Part shown: one piece after another, positions 13,003 through 25,100 of the stretch
Position numbering within the stretch: the first letter of the stretch is position 1
Layout: every line of letters begins with the position of its first letter
DNA from: Daedaleopsis sinensis
Lineage: Eukaryota; Basidiomycota; Agaricomycetes; Polyporales; Polyporaceae
Direction: 5' to 3'
DNA: 64,000 bases
Assembly (NCBI GenBank): GCA_033807695.1
Contig: CM066310.1
Coordinates: 1,612,001-1,676,000, forward strand
Translations under genes and position numbers: made by a program
The notes under the pieces: generated by a model
What the model was told of the DNA's origin: nothing
Seen by the model: only the letters and a program-made list of their open reading frames with translations
Databases searched by the model: none

Positions 13003-16000
13003 ATGGCCAAGTCGCGTCGCAAAACTCACAACATCAATCTGCACCCTTGTGACCATTGCGACAAGGTCTGCAAGGGTTTATCCGGTCTAACGCAACATGT
13101 CAACAGCAAGCATATGGATATCATCATCGCACAAGCAGCTCGCGCCCGACAACCTCAGCCCGCCTCCGCCTTAGCTCATGACGACATCTTTCCGAACCAC
13201 CCACCTCCAAGCCGAGAACATTCGCCGGAGGAGCCTGACCCAGTGCCTGACTCCGAGCAGGAGCAACCGGGGATTACTGAAGGACACCCCAGGCTTGATG
13301 GTGCGTTCTCTTGTATCTTAATGTCGGCGAGCCGACATTAACATATAAGTCTACACTATTAGGACGCCCGTGCGATAACACTGGTAATTACATTCCCAAT
13401 GGTACTCCCCCTCCTCCCCGCACCAACGCGCGCTTTGGCGATTGGAGCCCATACGGCAGCCGTCTGGAGTTCGAGCTCTCGGATTTCCTATTCAAGAAGG
13501 CGAAGATGTCCCAAGGCAACATATTGCACCTCATGGACATGTGGGCTGCCGACGTCTACCGCTATGGAGGTACACCGCCATTTGCCGATCACCCTGACAT
13601 GTACCGCGTCATGGACAACATTCAACACGGTGACGCCCCCTGGTTATGTCTCAAGATCAAGTACACTGGTCCTCGCCCCGAACACAACGTTCCGAAGTGG
13701 ATGGAAGAAGAATATGAGGTCTGGTATCGGGATCCACGCGTCATCGCTCGCAACATGCTCGACAATCCCGATTTCGATGATGAGATCGACTACGCACCTC
13801 TCCGGGAGTTCACGAAGGGCGGAGAACGACGTTTCTGCAACCTGATGTCAGGCAACTGGGTGTGGCGTCAGGCGGTACGTTTACTCTACTAATAGTTCAT
13901 ATTCTTGCCCAATGTAACGCATGCACCGTATAGGATGCCATCATCTCTCAAGTACCAAATAGTGATGGCGGGATGTTTGTTCCGTTCGTTCTGGGAAGCG
14001 ACAAGACCACTGTGTCTGTCGCTACGGGCGCAAATGACTACTATCCTCTGTATATTTCCCTCGGCAACCTACACAACAATGTCCGGTGCGCACATCGTGA
14101 TTCGGTCCTCCCGCTTGCCTTCCTGGCTATTCCCAAAGGTACGTGAGACCTCTTGGAGCTCCATCTGCACGACGATGGTCGCATAAACTAATTATACACT
14201 CAGCTGAACGCAAGCAGTCCGATACCGCTGCTTTCCGCCGCTTTCGACGCCAGCTCTTCCATTCCAGTCTAGCTGCCATTTTCCGGACCTTGAAACCGGG
14301 AATGGAGCATCCGGAGGTTGTGCGCTGTCCCGACGGTCAGTATCGCCACGCCATATGGGCGATCGGCCCCTACATTGCAGATTACCCCGAGCAGGTCCTC
14401 GTGGCGAACATTGTCCAAGGATGGTGCCCTGCGTAAGTCTCCACCTGCCTCATACCGAGAGTTCTTTTCACCGAGCCATTGCATCTAGCTGCTTCAACAA
14501 GTCGACACGTCTAGACCGCCCCAATGCCCCAGGCGCCGGTCAGCCCAGAAGCCGCGCGTTCACCGAAGCACTCCAACGATCCCCAGTGTGGACGTCAACA
14601 GGTCTATGGGATGATTGGGGCATAGTCAGCGATGTGATCGTGAGTCCTCACTCCCCTCTGCTGATCCCTCGTGAGCTCAGCTAAGAGACCTCTCAAGCCC
14701 TTTACCGCCGACTTTCCTCGCGCCGATATCTATGAACTGCTCTCTGGAGATCTCCTCCACCAGGTCATCAAAGGAACATTTAAAGACCATCTAGTCACAT
14801 GGATCGGCGAGTTCCTCACCGAGACGTATGGTGAGAGCCGAGGCAAGGAGCTCCTCGATGAGATTGATCGACGGTGAGCCCCATACAGTCACACATCAAC
14901 TCTTGCTGATTGCCAGCCTGTAGCATAGCCATGATGCCTCCTTTTCCTGGTCTACGTCGCTTCAAAGAAGGTCGCGACTTCAAGCAATGGACCGGTGACG
15001 ATTCGAAGGCCTTAATGAAGGTTTGTGGCCCCCCCCTTTCAGTGTATAGCTCCCGACCTCATGCGTGTCCAGATCTATGTTGCTGCAATTGCCGGCATCG
15101 TGCCCTCTGAAGTTGTTCGCGCAATGGCGGCCTTTCTGGATTTCTGCTATCTTGCACGACGCGCGTATATAACGGACTCCACTTTGATCGCCATGAATGA
15201 TGCACGTTGTCGCTTCTATCAGTACCGCACCATCTTCCAGACGAGTGGTGTCCGCCCCGACGGCTTCTCTCTCCCACGCCAGCACTCTCTCGACCACTAC
15301 GATCAGCACATCCGCAACTTCGGTGCCCCGAACGGTCTATGCTCCTCAATCACTGAAGCCAAACATATCAAAGCCGTGAAGGAGCCATGGCGGAGGTCGA
15401 ATCGCTACGAAGCCCTTGGACAAATGCTGCTCACGAATCAACGCAACGAGAAGCTTGCAGCTGCCCGGGTAGACTTCACCATGCGTGGGATGCTCGTAGG
15501 AACTGGTCTGCAAGCGGCTATCCGGGACTTCGAAGCGGCTGAAGCTTCTGCCAGCCTCCAAGAAGGGTCAGAAATCGGAGAAGATGGTCATCCCGACCCT
15601 CACCAACCTGGAGAAGACCCCGATGAAGACTCTGAAGACGAGGAGGACTCTCTAGACCCATCAGCCCCACGCGCCCATCCCGCCGATGGAGACGGTGAAG
15701 CAACGGGCCTCCGAGTCGAGCAGGACACAGGAATCATCACCGGGCCACGCATTGATGGGTGTGTCACCCTTGCCCGCAAACCTCGTAAGCTGTCACTGCA
15801 TACGGTATCTTTGATTGATGGAACTCATGTCTAGTATGCTTATAGAACCACACTATCCTCGAGCACCGGATGTGCTTGGCCACCACGTCGGAGTGCACGA
15901 TCTTGCGTATCTTCTTTCAAGATTCATCTTCCGGCAACTCCACCCTCACGACGACATCCCCGACAATCCAGCCGTGCTTCCTCATCCCTCCTCTCGCATT

Positions 16001-16543
16001 CATGTCTTTCATTCAGCCGCCGCAACATTCTATGCCCCGAGTGATCCGTCTGGCGTTGGGGGCATGCGCCGCGAACATATACGGTCGACCCCATCGTGGC
16101 GTAAGGGCCCAGGCCGCCGGGATTGTGTCTACGTCGGCGCAGATGCTTCCATCCGAGGGTTCGGTGGCTTGCTTGTCGCCCGAGTTCGCATGTTCTTCTC
16201 GTTTCGACACGAGATGCTGCCGAACGCGGATACCGCCGGCGGCGACTACCCGGACAGGTCCAAGGACATTCCTTGCGCACTCGTCGAGTGGTTCTCGACA
16301 GTATCAGACGAGCCGGATGAGGACACTGGACTCTGGGTCGTGGAGCCAGATTTGGATGCTGACGGCGCGCGAGTGCTTGATGTAATTCATGTTGATACAA
16401 TCCTTCGCAGTGCTCATCTACTTCCAGTCTTTGGCGAGGACCCTGTGCCACCTTATCTCTCTTATGCAGACTCATTAGATTCGTTCCGAGCCTACTACGT
16501 GAACAGATACATTGACCATCACGCACACTTTACTGTATACTAG
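13003..16543 (+). CDS. Plavaka transposase, element 1
   Basis: Predicted to cut and move the element. The ATG at 13003 gives MAKSRRKTHNINLHPCDHCD, leading into a C2H2-like finger (CDHCDKVCKGLSGLTQHVNSKH) that probably binds DNA. After a Pro-rich linker come the family blocks: WRQADAIISQVPNSDGG and FVLGSDKTTVSVATGANDYY (across the intron near 13875-13935), AHRDSVLPLAFLAIPK (about 14090-14138), IGPYIADYPEQVLVANIVQG (about 14365-14430), KPFTADFPRADIYELLSGDL and HQVIKGTFKDHLVTWIGEFL (about 14695-14820), FKQWTGDDSKALMK (about 14980-15020) and SSITEAKHIKAVKEPWRRSN (about 15345-15405). These are hallmark Plavaka sequences. About eight short introns are needed. An acidic Asp/Glu-rich region (15580-15680) precedes a less conserved C-terminus. 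No internal stop was noticed, so it could be active. Confidence 0.85.
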
Positions 16544-16704
16544 CCATATTGTAGTGTCCACTTATATTCACTTTATTCCACTTGGACAAACGCGCATCTG
16601 CTCAGCGTCTCCTACTGATGTCCAGTGCCTCCAAGTGTCCCAGTGGGACTCAGTCGATCTCAGTACCTCCAAGTGGATCAGCCGCCTCAAGTGCGTCCAA
16701 GTAC

Positions 16705-16721
16705 CGGACGTTTTGCTGATG
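16705..16721 (-). repeat. Right terminal inverted repeat of Plavaka element 1
   Basis: Reverse complement of 9767-9783. Read on plus it is CGGACGTTTTGCTGATG, followed at once by the duplicated TC. Confidence 0.88.
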
Positions 16722-17108
16722 TCGGGCCTGCAGTGATGCGAGTCGCAGTGAGCACGTCTGCAATGATGTAGACAACTCAATAGTTACGCACCTCAAGAAC
16801 TCGTTGCGGAAATCGTAGGCTGCTACTTCCGTCATCACGTGCTGGTAGAGCTCCCCCCAGCTGAGATTCGGCGGCGGGGACAGCGAGGGATCGCCGCACG
16901 AGCAGTACAGTCGCCCAGCATGGACGAGCGCGTTGAGCGTGCTCAGCGGAGTATCCCTGGGGAGACCTACACCGTCGAGAATCTTATCGCCGAACACGCG
17001 CTGGCCGAAGTGGAATACGCGTGTGCGTTCGTTGTAATCTGATGGGTCAGGGAACCAGGTCTTGTCCGGGTGCACGGTGCGCCAGTGAGTGTGTATAGCG
17101 GTGTCGGG
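16722..17108 (-). pseudogene. Interrupted F-box gene, segment 4
   Basis: Reads on minus AIHTHWRTVHPDKTWFPD, then FGQRVFGDKILDGVGLP, LNALVHAGRLYCSCGDPSL and WGELYQHVMTEVAAYDF, then a 33-nt intron (about 16757-16790) and RAHCDSHHCRPD up to Plavaka element 1. The block LYCSCGDPSLSPPPNLSWGE is clearly homologous to LSCACGDPSLPKPPQLKWGD in the intact paralogue at about 63710-63780. The H..W...H part pairs with the CSTC of segment 3 as a zinc-finger-like unit once the MITE is removed. Confidence 0.8.
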
Positions 17109-17973
17109 AGCCGTCTACACCAAGGCATGTTTGCCTTTGGTTTAAAAACCTCGCAGACTTATTGCCCCCCCTCCCATCACCGCCCATGCCCTCCGCATCA
17201 CGCGGACCATCCGCCACATTAATTCCGGCGCCTGTGTCTGCGTGCCGCAGTGCGTGCCGTTCCCGCCCACATCCCCAAGACCGCCCGCCCGCCATCCCCG
17301 CCGTCCCCGCCGATGCCCACGTATGACATACCAAACGCCTCGTCGACCGACCGCCCGCCCGCTCTGTCCTAAGGACGGAGCAGGCGAACGGGACAGCGGG
17401 GAGGGCGTGTCGGATATCCTGTGACGGGCCCTGGGGGTGCGGGCGGGCGGGGGCGCAGTCGACGATACGCAGTGGTGAGCGGGCCGCCCGTCGGTTGCCT
17501 CTCCTCGATGTATCGTCGGCGACGCCCATCAGCTGGACGCCCGTTGGCAGCGTCGTCGGGCAGCCTGAGCGACGGGCAGAGCAGACTCACCCCGCCGTCC
17601 CGCTCACCCGCCCGCCGCATGCACGGCGGGTGAGCGGGACGGCGGGAAGTCGAGGAGGCGTCGCCGGACGCGTCCGCCAGTACTATCCCATGGAACCATC
17701 CGAGTCGGTGCGAGGACGTGTTGGACGCGTCGGGTATGGCGCGAAGGGAGGACATTGGTGGGGGCACCACGAAACGGTTGGCGGGCGGTAGGACCCGGCG
17801 GGCATGTCGTACAAGGGCGGGCGGGCGGGGCGGCACGCACAGCACGCAGATGGCTCAGGCGCCGTGGCGGATGATCCGCGTGATGCGGAGGGCATGGGCG
17901 GTGATGGGAAGGGGAGGAAAAGGTCTGCACGGTTCTTTAACCAAAGGCAAACATGCCTTGGTGTAGAATCTAC
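17109..17973. mobile_element. 865-bp MITE-like non-autonomous DNA transposon
   Basis: Flanked by an exact 8-bp duplication GTGTCGGG (17101-17108 and 17974-17981). The ends are long inverted repeats: 29 nt from 17114 (TCTACACCAAGGCATGTTTG...) match the right end exactly, and similarity continues for about 100 nt (17165-17218 against about 17860-17915). The outermost few bases match poorly. Removing the element with one duplication copy rejoins the F-box frame as KIIPVPD|TAIHTHW. No transposase ORF is present. The interior is very GC-rich, with a near-central hairpin. 8-bp duplications are made by hAT and by KDZ/Zisupton transposases; which one mobilised it is not settled. Confidence 0.85.
17591..17646. 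repeat. Perfect 19-bp-arm hairpin at the centre of the MITE
   Basis: Arms 17591-17609 and 17628-17646 are exact reverse complements; the 18-nt loop is itself partly self-complementary around CATGC. It sits close to the midpoint of the element. Confidence 0.85.
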
Positions 17974-18384
17974 GTGTCGGGCACGGGGATGATCTTGCAA
18001 GTGCTGCACCCAAAGAGAGCGTAGTGGCGTTCGAGGGCGACATCAGCGGGAAGGCTGTCAATGTCTTCGCGGATACCTTCCTTCGACCGCAGCCGTTCGA
18101 GGAGCGTGTCTTTGACTCGGAGCTTGTAGTCTTCAACTTCGGCGATCATCTGGTGTGCTACCAACAGGAAGGCTTGCGGGGTGACGTCAGATTGAATGTC
18201 TCCTTCCATTGCAAGAGCTTTGAGGGACGGGAGCAGACCGACGTCCAGCGCATTTGGCATGAGCTCACTCGCGGCGGGAGGTACAGCCACGGCCAGGAAG
18301 TATTCATAGAAGTGAGCGACTTGCGCCATGCGTTGCTTGACGCGCTGCTCGTGTGCGACCTTGGCTTGTCGTTCGCGCTCCTCT
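17974..18384 (-). pseudogene. Interrupted F-box gene, segment 3
   Basis: Minus-strand coding segment starting right at the Plavaka-2 border with ERERQAKVAHEQRVKQRMAQ, a charged helix. It continues FYEYFLAVAVPPAASELMP, a run of amphipathic helices, and LERHYALFGCSTCKIIPVPD. The layout (charged helix, HFYEYF-like motif, helical region, CxxC) matches the intact paralogue at 62950-63480 (LREYYNCFVKAFY ... RCQLCPV). No intron or stop is needed in this piece. Confidence 0.8.
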
Positions 18385-18871
18385 CATCAGCAAAAGGCCA
18401 AACGGATTGCAAGCCCCGGCGAGTCGCCCCAAGCGGTTGCGAGTCGTGTAGCTGATTGTGATGGAATATAAGCAAATGAAGCACCTATTCAATCACTACA
18501 ATCCTCCCACTATGTGATTACAATCTAACACAATCTCACTTGGAGAATGCATGACTCGTGCAGGATTTGATGTCTGGTGGGGACTCAGTGGTAGGCCGCT
18601 CATGCTTTCAGTGGGTAGTACGTATCCTGTTAGTCGAATGGCTGATTTGTTGTGGACGCTCAGGAGTCGTGTGGAAATCACACACAGCGATCAAAGTTTC
18701 AATGCCAGCAATGAAGTATATATTCAAGTTTGTCGGAGTAACGACAGTGGTCATAAGAGAGCGAGCGTGGTCGACGGATCCCGCCGTCGACTTGGCAAAG
18801 CCGAGATGAGTATGTACAGAGGAGTCAGACTAGCGGTCCTCGAAGATGATGGCAAAGTAAACGGAGGCTCA

Positions 18872-20856
18872 TTAGGCAGAGCCTGTGGCTGCGGTCATTG
18901 ACACATCAGCGTCGAACGATGATGGCGCGGAAGCCTCTTGAGCGGCGATAGCAGTGGCGCGGGCAGCACGCTGTTCAGCGAGGAGCTCGGCCTGGGAGCG
19001 GTTTGAGCGACCGAGACGACGACCTTGTGTGCGTGAACTTCCGGATGTTGGACTGCCATAGACGCGGCTAGAAGGGCGACTGTGAGCGCAAGTCACACAC
19101 TGCAATGGACAAGGGAGGGATATACTTGTTCCACCAGGCCAGGGTCTCGAGGGCCCAGGTCTCCTCGATGATGTTCGTGCTTGCGAAGAGGTTGACAATT
19201 CTCGTGAAGAACTGCTTCCCATCGAACGGCCCATCCTTCTCCTCCCATTTTGGCGAGGATGTGAGAACATTGCGGTACTATACGAGCAATGATCAGCGTG
19301 TCATCATGCGGAGATAACCACAGCACCTACGAGTGTGGCAATGTAAGCAATCATTTCCGGCTCCACGGCATGGATCTTGTAGAGCTGCGATATACATCCG
19401 CGGCCAACACTCTTTCTACCAGCAGGTTCGAACACTGAGCTAGGGCTCGTGTAGACACACCTCAGAGCCTAAAATGAATAGCGCTTTGGAGTTACACACA
19501 TACGTTATATATCAAGAGAACACTCACACGCGTCAGACCCTCGCCTTGTAGGAGAGTATGGTCAATTTGGTCGGGATTGTACTCCCCCGCAGCGTACAGG
19601 AAGGATGGATTATCGTTGTGGTCGATCAAGATGTCCGTAGTTGTGCGTAAGAGATTACGGAACCTGGTAGTAGGCGAGAACAAAATGTCACTGGTGAGTC
19701 TGCAAGTGGGTAAGCGGGGACATACTCTTCAGGATCAGCATCGTATTCTTCTATGGCGTCCGGGGAAATGAGCTGAATGGTTGTCCAGTCTGCCTCATAT
19801 CCAAAGAAGACCTTGTTGACTCGCTGGGCGTTGTTAGTGGGTGCAGTGATTGTGCGTCCGCTCGGGAGCATCATGTCGTCGAAGTACTCGGCGAGGTGTT
19901 TCTTGATATTGTTGATATCGGTAGCGCGAGCTTGACGAGCATGTGTATCGAGCTAAACAAAATGGTAAGTATCAGTGAACATAGTGACAGAAGTAGTAAT
20001 GGTGATTCACAAAGCGGCCCATCATGAGGATGTCACGACCTTTCCCAGCCAAGAGCGGGACTATCTCATCGAAATATGGCATGTTGTCCTTGAGCCATTG
20101 GAACGTCTTCACACATTGACGCTGATGAAGTAGCCGACTCTTCTCCTTCTGAGAGTAACTAGCAGGGAGCGGCACAGAGTTAGATAGAATGATTGCAAGG
20201 TGTCATAGAAAGTGGCAGGCATACCTGGCTTCAGGCCGGTCCCAGCGTTCGGGAGTGCCATTCTCCCAGAGCATACCGATCTGAACGACGTCGCCAAGGT
20301 CGAAGAATGGTCCAATCCGACGAGGAATGGATCGGGCGTGCTTGGCTAGCTGCCCAGCAGGAGAGCTCTTGTCGCTGGATAGGGATATGACAATTGGCGC
20401 ATGGACTCGGACCCATAGATTAAGTTGGAATGAGACTCACGCGATTGTCCATTTAGGACTCTTCGCTTCACGCACCGTCCTGATGATGTTCTCATACAGA
20501 GATACACCAGAGAGATCGGTCGGCGCAGCTTCTGCAGAGATCTCCTCCGTCTCCTCTTCCTCCTCAGGTGGTGGTGGAGGAGTAGGGCTTCGATCTTGAC
20601 GACGGCCTCGGCTGCGTGAGCGTGAGTATCGTGAACGCGATCTATGTGCCCGGGATGGACTGCGGCGCGAATGTGGACGGTCTCGATTGTCGCGAGGGCT
20701 ACGAGAATGCGAGGCCCGTGCATGGTCACGTCGAGAAGGCTGCTGGTGAGAGTGAGGATCTTGAATTCGGTCGTGTCCATGTGAGTCACGACCACGATGG
20801 CGCGAGGGGGTGAACGGTGCAACAGGTTCACTGTACGGAGGGTGGTGTGAAGGCGA
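18872..20856 (-). CDS. DUF6698-like Plavaka-2 accessory protein
   Basis: Multi-exon minus-strand gene ending at the stop 18872-18874. Predicted order: an Arg/Ser-rich N-terminus (HRSRSRYSRSRSRGRRQDRS, about 20600-20700), a Pro/Glu linker, SGVSLYENIIRTVREAKSPK (about 20450-20520), QCVKTFQWLKDNMPYFDEIV (about 20060-20125), ITAPTNNAQRVNKVFFGYEA (about 19795-19855), then the family block LQGEGLTRALRCVYTSPSSV (about 19425-19555) and PEMIAYIATLYRNVLTSSPK into WALETLAWWNK (about 19130-19350). The last two blocks are what I know as DUF6698, a domain of unknown function common beside agaricomycete transposons. The first exon with an ATG was not found: the frame is open up to 20856 without a start, so the true 5' end is upstream. 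Function unknown; a role with the transposase is inferred from position. Confidence 0.65.
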
Positions 20857-22143
20857 TCAGCCTGAGCTCAGGTACTGTGGAGAGAAGACGAGTACTGCGC
20901 ACCGAGGGTAAGTACGGACGCTCGCCATTGTGGGAGTCGGGAATAGACGATGGTGGAGAGAAGTTAGACAAGTATTTTGAAGGAGTAGGGGCCACGCAGA
21001 GGCACAAGGTGCAAGTTAAATAGAAGAAGAGAGCTGGAGAGACCGCACAGCGGTCAGAGCGAGAGATGTCGAGAGGATAGAAGAGTGAAGACGAGAGTCG
21101 GACGTCTATGAGGACCTTGTAGTAGCCAGTCAGTGCGGGCATGTCCAGTCTGGTATGACTTGCGTTCCTTACCATTAAGCGGTTGGCAAGTGGAGTAGTA
21201 TGTGCCACAGGCACGATGTACTCGATTGAGGTCATGCCAATCGGCCGAGTGGGCCAGAAATGATATCCAGATGTCCTACAGCAGAAGAAGGGAGCGTCAC
21301 GGACTCACGGTACGGATGTTATGCATGAAGAGAAGGGGTAAAAAGCCTGAGAGAGCCAGAAATACTTGGGTGACATGTAATTTTTGTTGCACGTCGTATA
21401 GCCGCCATGACCCGTTGGGCTGACGACATATATGAGCTGTGCACTATGCCAATCACAACGCGGTGATCATCTGATCCAGTAGGTTCACTAACCCATCCCC
21501 TTAGGAACTGCTTTTGTCATTGCATCGGACTGGGGATACGACTGGCTCAGGAGTCAGGCCCAGTGTGTCTAGACCGTTCACGCCATTTTGCAGGCATCGT
21601 GTCGGCAAAGAGAGACCCTGAGCCTGATTATCATGTTCACGGATGTCAGATAGAACTAATAACGAAGAAGAAACAAGTCTAGTACCAAAGAACAAGCTCA
21701 ATCTGCATGAATGTGCAGTGAGCGCTGGTCAATCAGATGGTGGTTGGTAAGAGACAGGGACATGCTCAAGCCGTGTGACTGTGTGACTGTGAACATCCCA
21801 GTTAGGCGCTCACATTGCGAGCCAAAGGCTGAATTGTGTGGTTGCTTCTGGTCTATCTATCTGCTTTCAAAAACTCATAGAAGAGCTCATGTGGGGTTTA
21901 CGCACATGCCAAAACCATTTTGGGGCCATAGCAGTCAACATTTAACTTTGGAAGTCATCATTGAGCGTGGTCACACCCAGTGGCCATTTTGGGAGTCAAT
22001 CAAGCGCCGTTCAACTTCTTTCCTTAATGCGATCATCTCCAACGCACCTCATCTTCTATGTGCTATAACGACCACTTCGAATGATATTGAGACTACTACT
22101 GAGTCAGTTATCCTTGGCTATTATCCTGCTCTGTGTGCTCTCT
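20857..22143. other. Region between the divergent genes of Plavaka element 2
   Basis: About 1.3 kb holding the 5' end of the DUF6698-like gene (start not located) and the promoter of the transposase. No separate gene is recognised. Confidence 0.45.
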
Positions 22144-25100
22144 ATGCCTGAGTGTAGTGGGTGCAACCGAGACATTGGTCGGTCCTTGGCCAGCCACGAG
22201 AAGTCTTGCACCGCGCTACTCAAACTACTCAACGATGACCCTGGAAATAAGCGCAAACGACGAGAGGAGGAGGATCATCGGCGAGCTAAACAAGCTAGGC
22301 TTGAGCAGGACCGGAGAGAGGCAGCTGAAAGAGAAGAGGAAGCACAGCGCCAGGTGCGTGACTAAAGACTAGGCTGTCTCTATCCAAACCTCTCATGTTG
22401 GCAATAGCGAGATGAACAGCAGGCTCCCTTGGAACTATTTACACGAGGAGGTCGCAAACGCAGAGCACCAAAACGGATCGTTGACATGGTACCAACATCA
22501 CTCGCCGGACTTCCAGAACAACTCAGACCTCGTCGTGCTCCTTCACCTATGCCACCTCCACCTGCTTTGCTTGCCACGGAAGTGCAACCCACACCAGAGA
22601 GTACCCCACCACCTCCTTCTATCTACGACACCCTCACCAACCGGTTTGGTGTCTTTCGCCGCTACTTTGGTGTCCTTCCTTCTCGTGATCCTGAAGAAGG
22701 TCTTTCCCTCGATGCCTTCACGAATGCAAGTACATTTACAACCCCCCCAACTCAGCCGGTGAGCCATAATCGTCATGGTGCACTCGGTACACGCTTGCTG
22801 GCCTCCGTCACAGATGCTGGCACTGCCGCGTTTGCCCCCTTCGCCAACATCAGCATCGCCAGATGCATGCAATGGCTGTACAACGGCGCAGATCGCAAGA
22901 CACCTGGTGACCTCACTCGCCTTGTACACGACGTATTCCTGGCTCCAGAGTACCAGCAATCACATCTCGATGGGTTTAATGCCTCTCGGGAGCTCACTCG
23001 CCTCGACAAGTTCACGGCCACTTCAGGTGCATTCGCTGCTGACGATGGCTGGCGTGAGGCATCCGTCAAAATTCGTTTGCCCAAAGAAGGCTGCTCATAT
23101 GCATCTGAAGAAGAAGCCCCGCAATTCACAGTTAGCGGTGTCTTCGTTCGATCACTTCGTGAGGTTGTACGTGCAGCATATAAGGATGTCACAGCTTCCC
23201 GATATCATTGGTTCCCTTTCCGATTCTTCTGGCAACGCAATATGTCACGCTCCCCCGACTCACAGACACCACCCCACGAGCGCATATACACGGATATCTA
23301 TAACAGCGACACGATGCTCGATGAACACGAGAAGATCCAAGCCAAGGCTCGTCACGACCGGGAGCCCGGTGATTCCTCCGGAACTGAATATGTCGTCGCC
23401 CCAATACTCCTCTACTCCGACTCGACACATCTCACTAGCTTTGGCACTGCCTCCCTCTGGCCGATCTACGCATTCTTTGGAAGTCTCTCCAAGTACTTCC
23501 GATCTCGCCCCAATGCGCACGCCGCGCATCATCTAGCGTACATCCCTTCAGTAAGCTTTTGATACAGCTTACCAGATGTTGTGTAAAGTCGCTCATATCT
23601 CCCCATCAGCTTCCCCTAACCATTCAGCAAGCGTATGAGGCCATCTACAACGTCCCCGCATCCGCCGCTGTCCTCCGCTTCTGCAAGCGTGAGCTGATGA
23701 ACGAAATCTGGCATCTCCTTCTGGACGATGAGTTTCTGGAGGCGTATCTGCATGGCATTCTTGTTGAATGTGGTGATGGTGTACTACGCCGTATATTCCC
23801 GCGCATCATCACATACTCAGCTGATTATCCCGAAAAGTATGTTACCAGTCCATATCTGCTTTACTCGCTGCATACTCACATTGAAACCGACACGATGCTC
23901 CAAAGATGCCTCCTCGCATGCATCAAACACCTCGCCAAGTGCCCATGCCCATCCTGTCTAGTCAAGAAAGAGGATATCCCCAAAATGGGGACGGTCAACG
24001 ACATGAAGTCCCGCGAGCGCAATGTGCGTCAAGACGACCACCCGGTTCATAATCAGATTGCTACAGCACGTACGTTTATCTTCGAGAAGGGGATAGGGCC
24101 CGAGGGAGCAGCTGTAGAAGCAATGGTCGCACCGAAATCGATAACACCCACCCGCGTGAGTACTTACTCCGGTGAGCGTGAGCTGAGCACAACGTCTGAC
24201 TGAATGTTCAACAGAGTGCGCTATCTGCCAGACTTTGCGCATTTGGTGTCAATGTCTACCAGCTATTCGTGCCCGATCTTATGCACGAGTTCGAACTGGG
24301 GGTGTGGAAGGCCACACTGACACATCTGATACGCATATTGATCGCCGCAGGTGGTGACCTAGTGCAGCGTCTTGACGAGCGGTTTGTTCCTTATACGTTG
24401 CGGAATGTTGTGCGCATGCTCACACTGTCCCAGATTCGCCCTAACACCCACTTTTGGACGTGACACTATCCGCAGGCTAGGTCCGAACGTCTCTGGCTTA
24501 AAGAAGCTGGCAGCCCGTGACTTTGAAGATATCCTCCAGGTACTTCGCATGACTCGTTCGACACTCACTAGCACTCACTGTACAACACTACAGTGTGCCT
24601 ATTTCGCGTTCGAAGGCCTCCTTGAAACCCGACACAACAAGATAGTCATGGACCTGATTTTTGTGCTTGCGACCTGGCACGCGCTGGCCAAGCTGCGACT
24701 ACATACAACATCGACGCTAGCGCTGTTTGAACTGATGACGCGAAAGCTAGGAGCAGCCATGCGAGCGTTCGCGCGACACGTTTGTCCAGATTTCGACACC
24801 CGAGAACTCCCCAGAGAGACTCATGCCCGACAACGTCGCGCTACTCGGTCTACAGCAAAGTCAGCAGCAGGCTCAGGGCAGCAGCCGAAAGGGAAAGCCA
24901 CGACTCGGACATCATCATCAGCTCACCCGGCGCCGAGTCATCCAAGTACAAGCCCCGGAGTGAGACGTAAGACATTGAACCTACATACATACAAGTATCA
25001 TCGCCTTGGAGATTACCCTGCAGCAATACGCCAGTATGGAACCACAGACAACTTCAGCACCCAAACGGTAAGTGCCATCGTGCTTCATGTCACTTAGTAG

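Larger units (their letters stand above)
9767..16721 (+). mobile_element. Plavaka DNA transposon, element 1 (6955 bp, complete)
   Basis: Bounded by perfect 17-nt terminal inverted repeats (CATCAGCAAAACGTCCG) and flanked by a 2-bp duplication TC at 9765-9766 and 16722-16723. Excision with one TC restores the F-box frame. It carries a Plavaka transposase on plus and an unknown accessory gene on minus, arranged head to head about 420 bp apart. Both subterminal zones (9784-9990 and about 16610-16704) hold many short direct and inverted copies of a CACTTGG/CACTGAG-like motif, including a tandem pair around TCAAGTGCCGGGAAGT at 9935-9985. Plavaka is a basidiomycete group thought to be related to CACTA/EnSpm; 2-3 bp duplications and subterminal repeats fit that. 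Confidence 0.85.
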
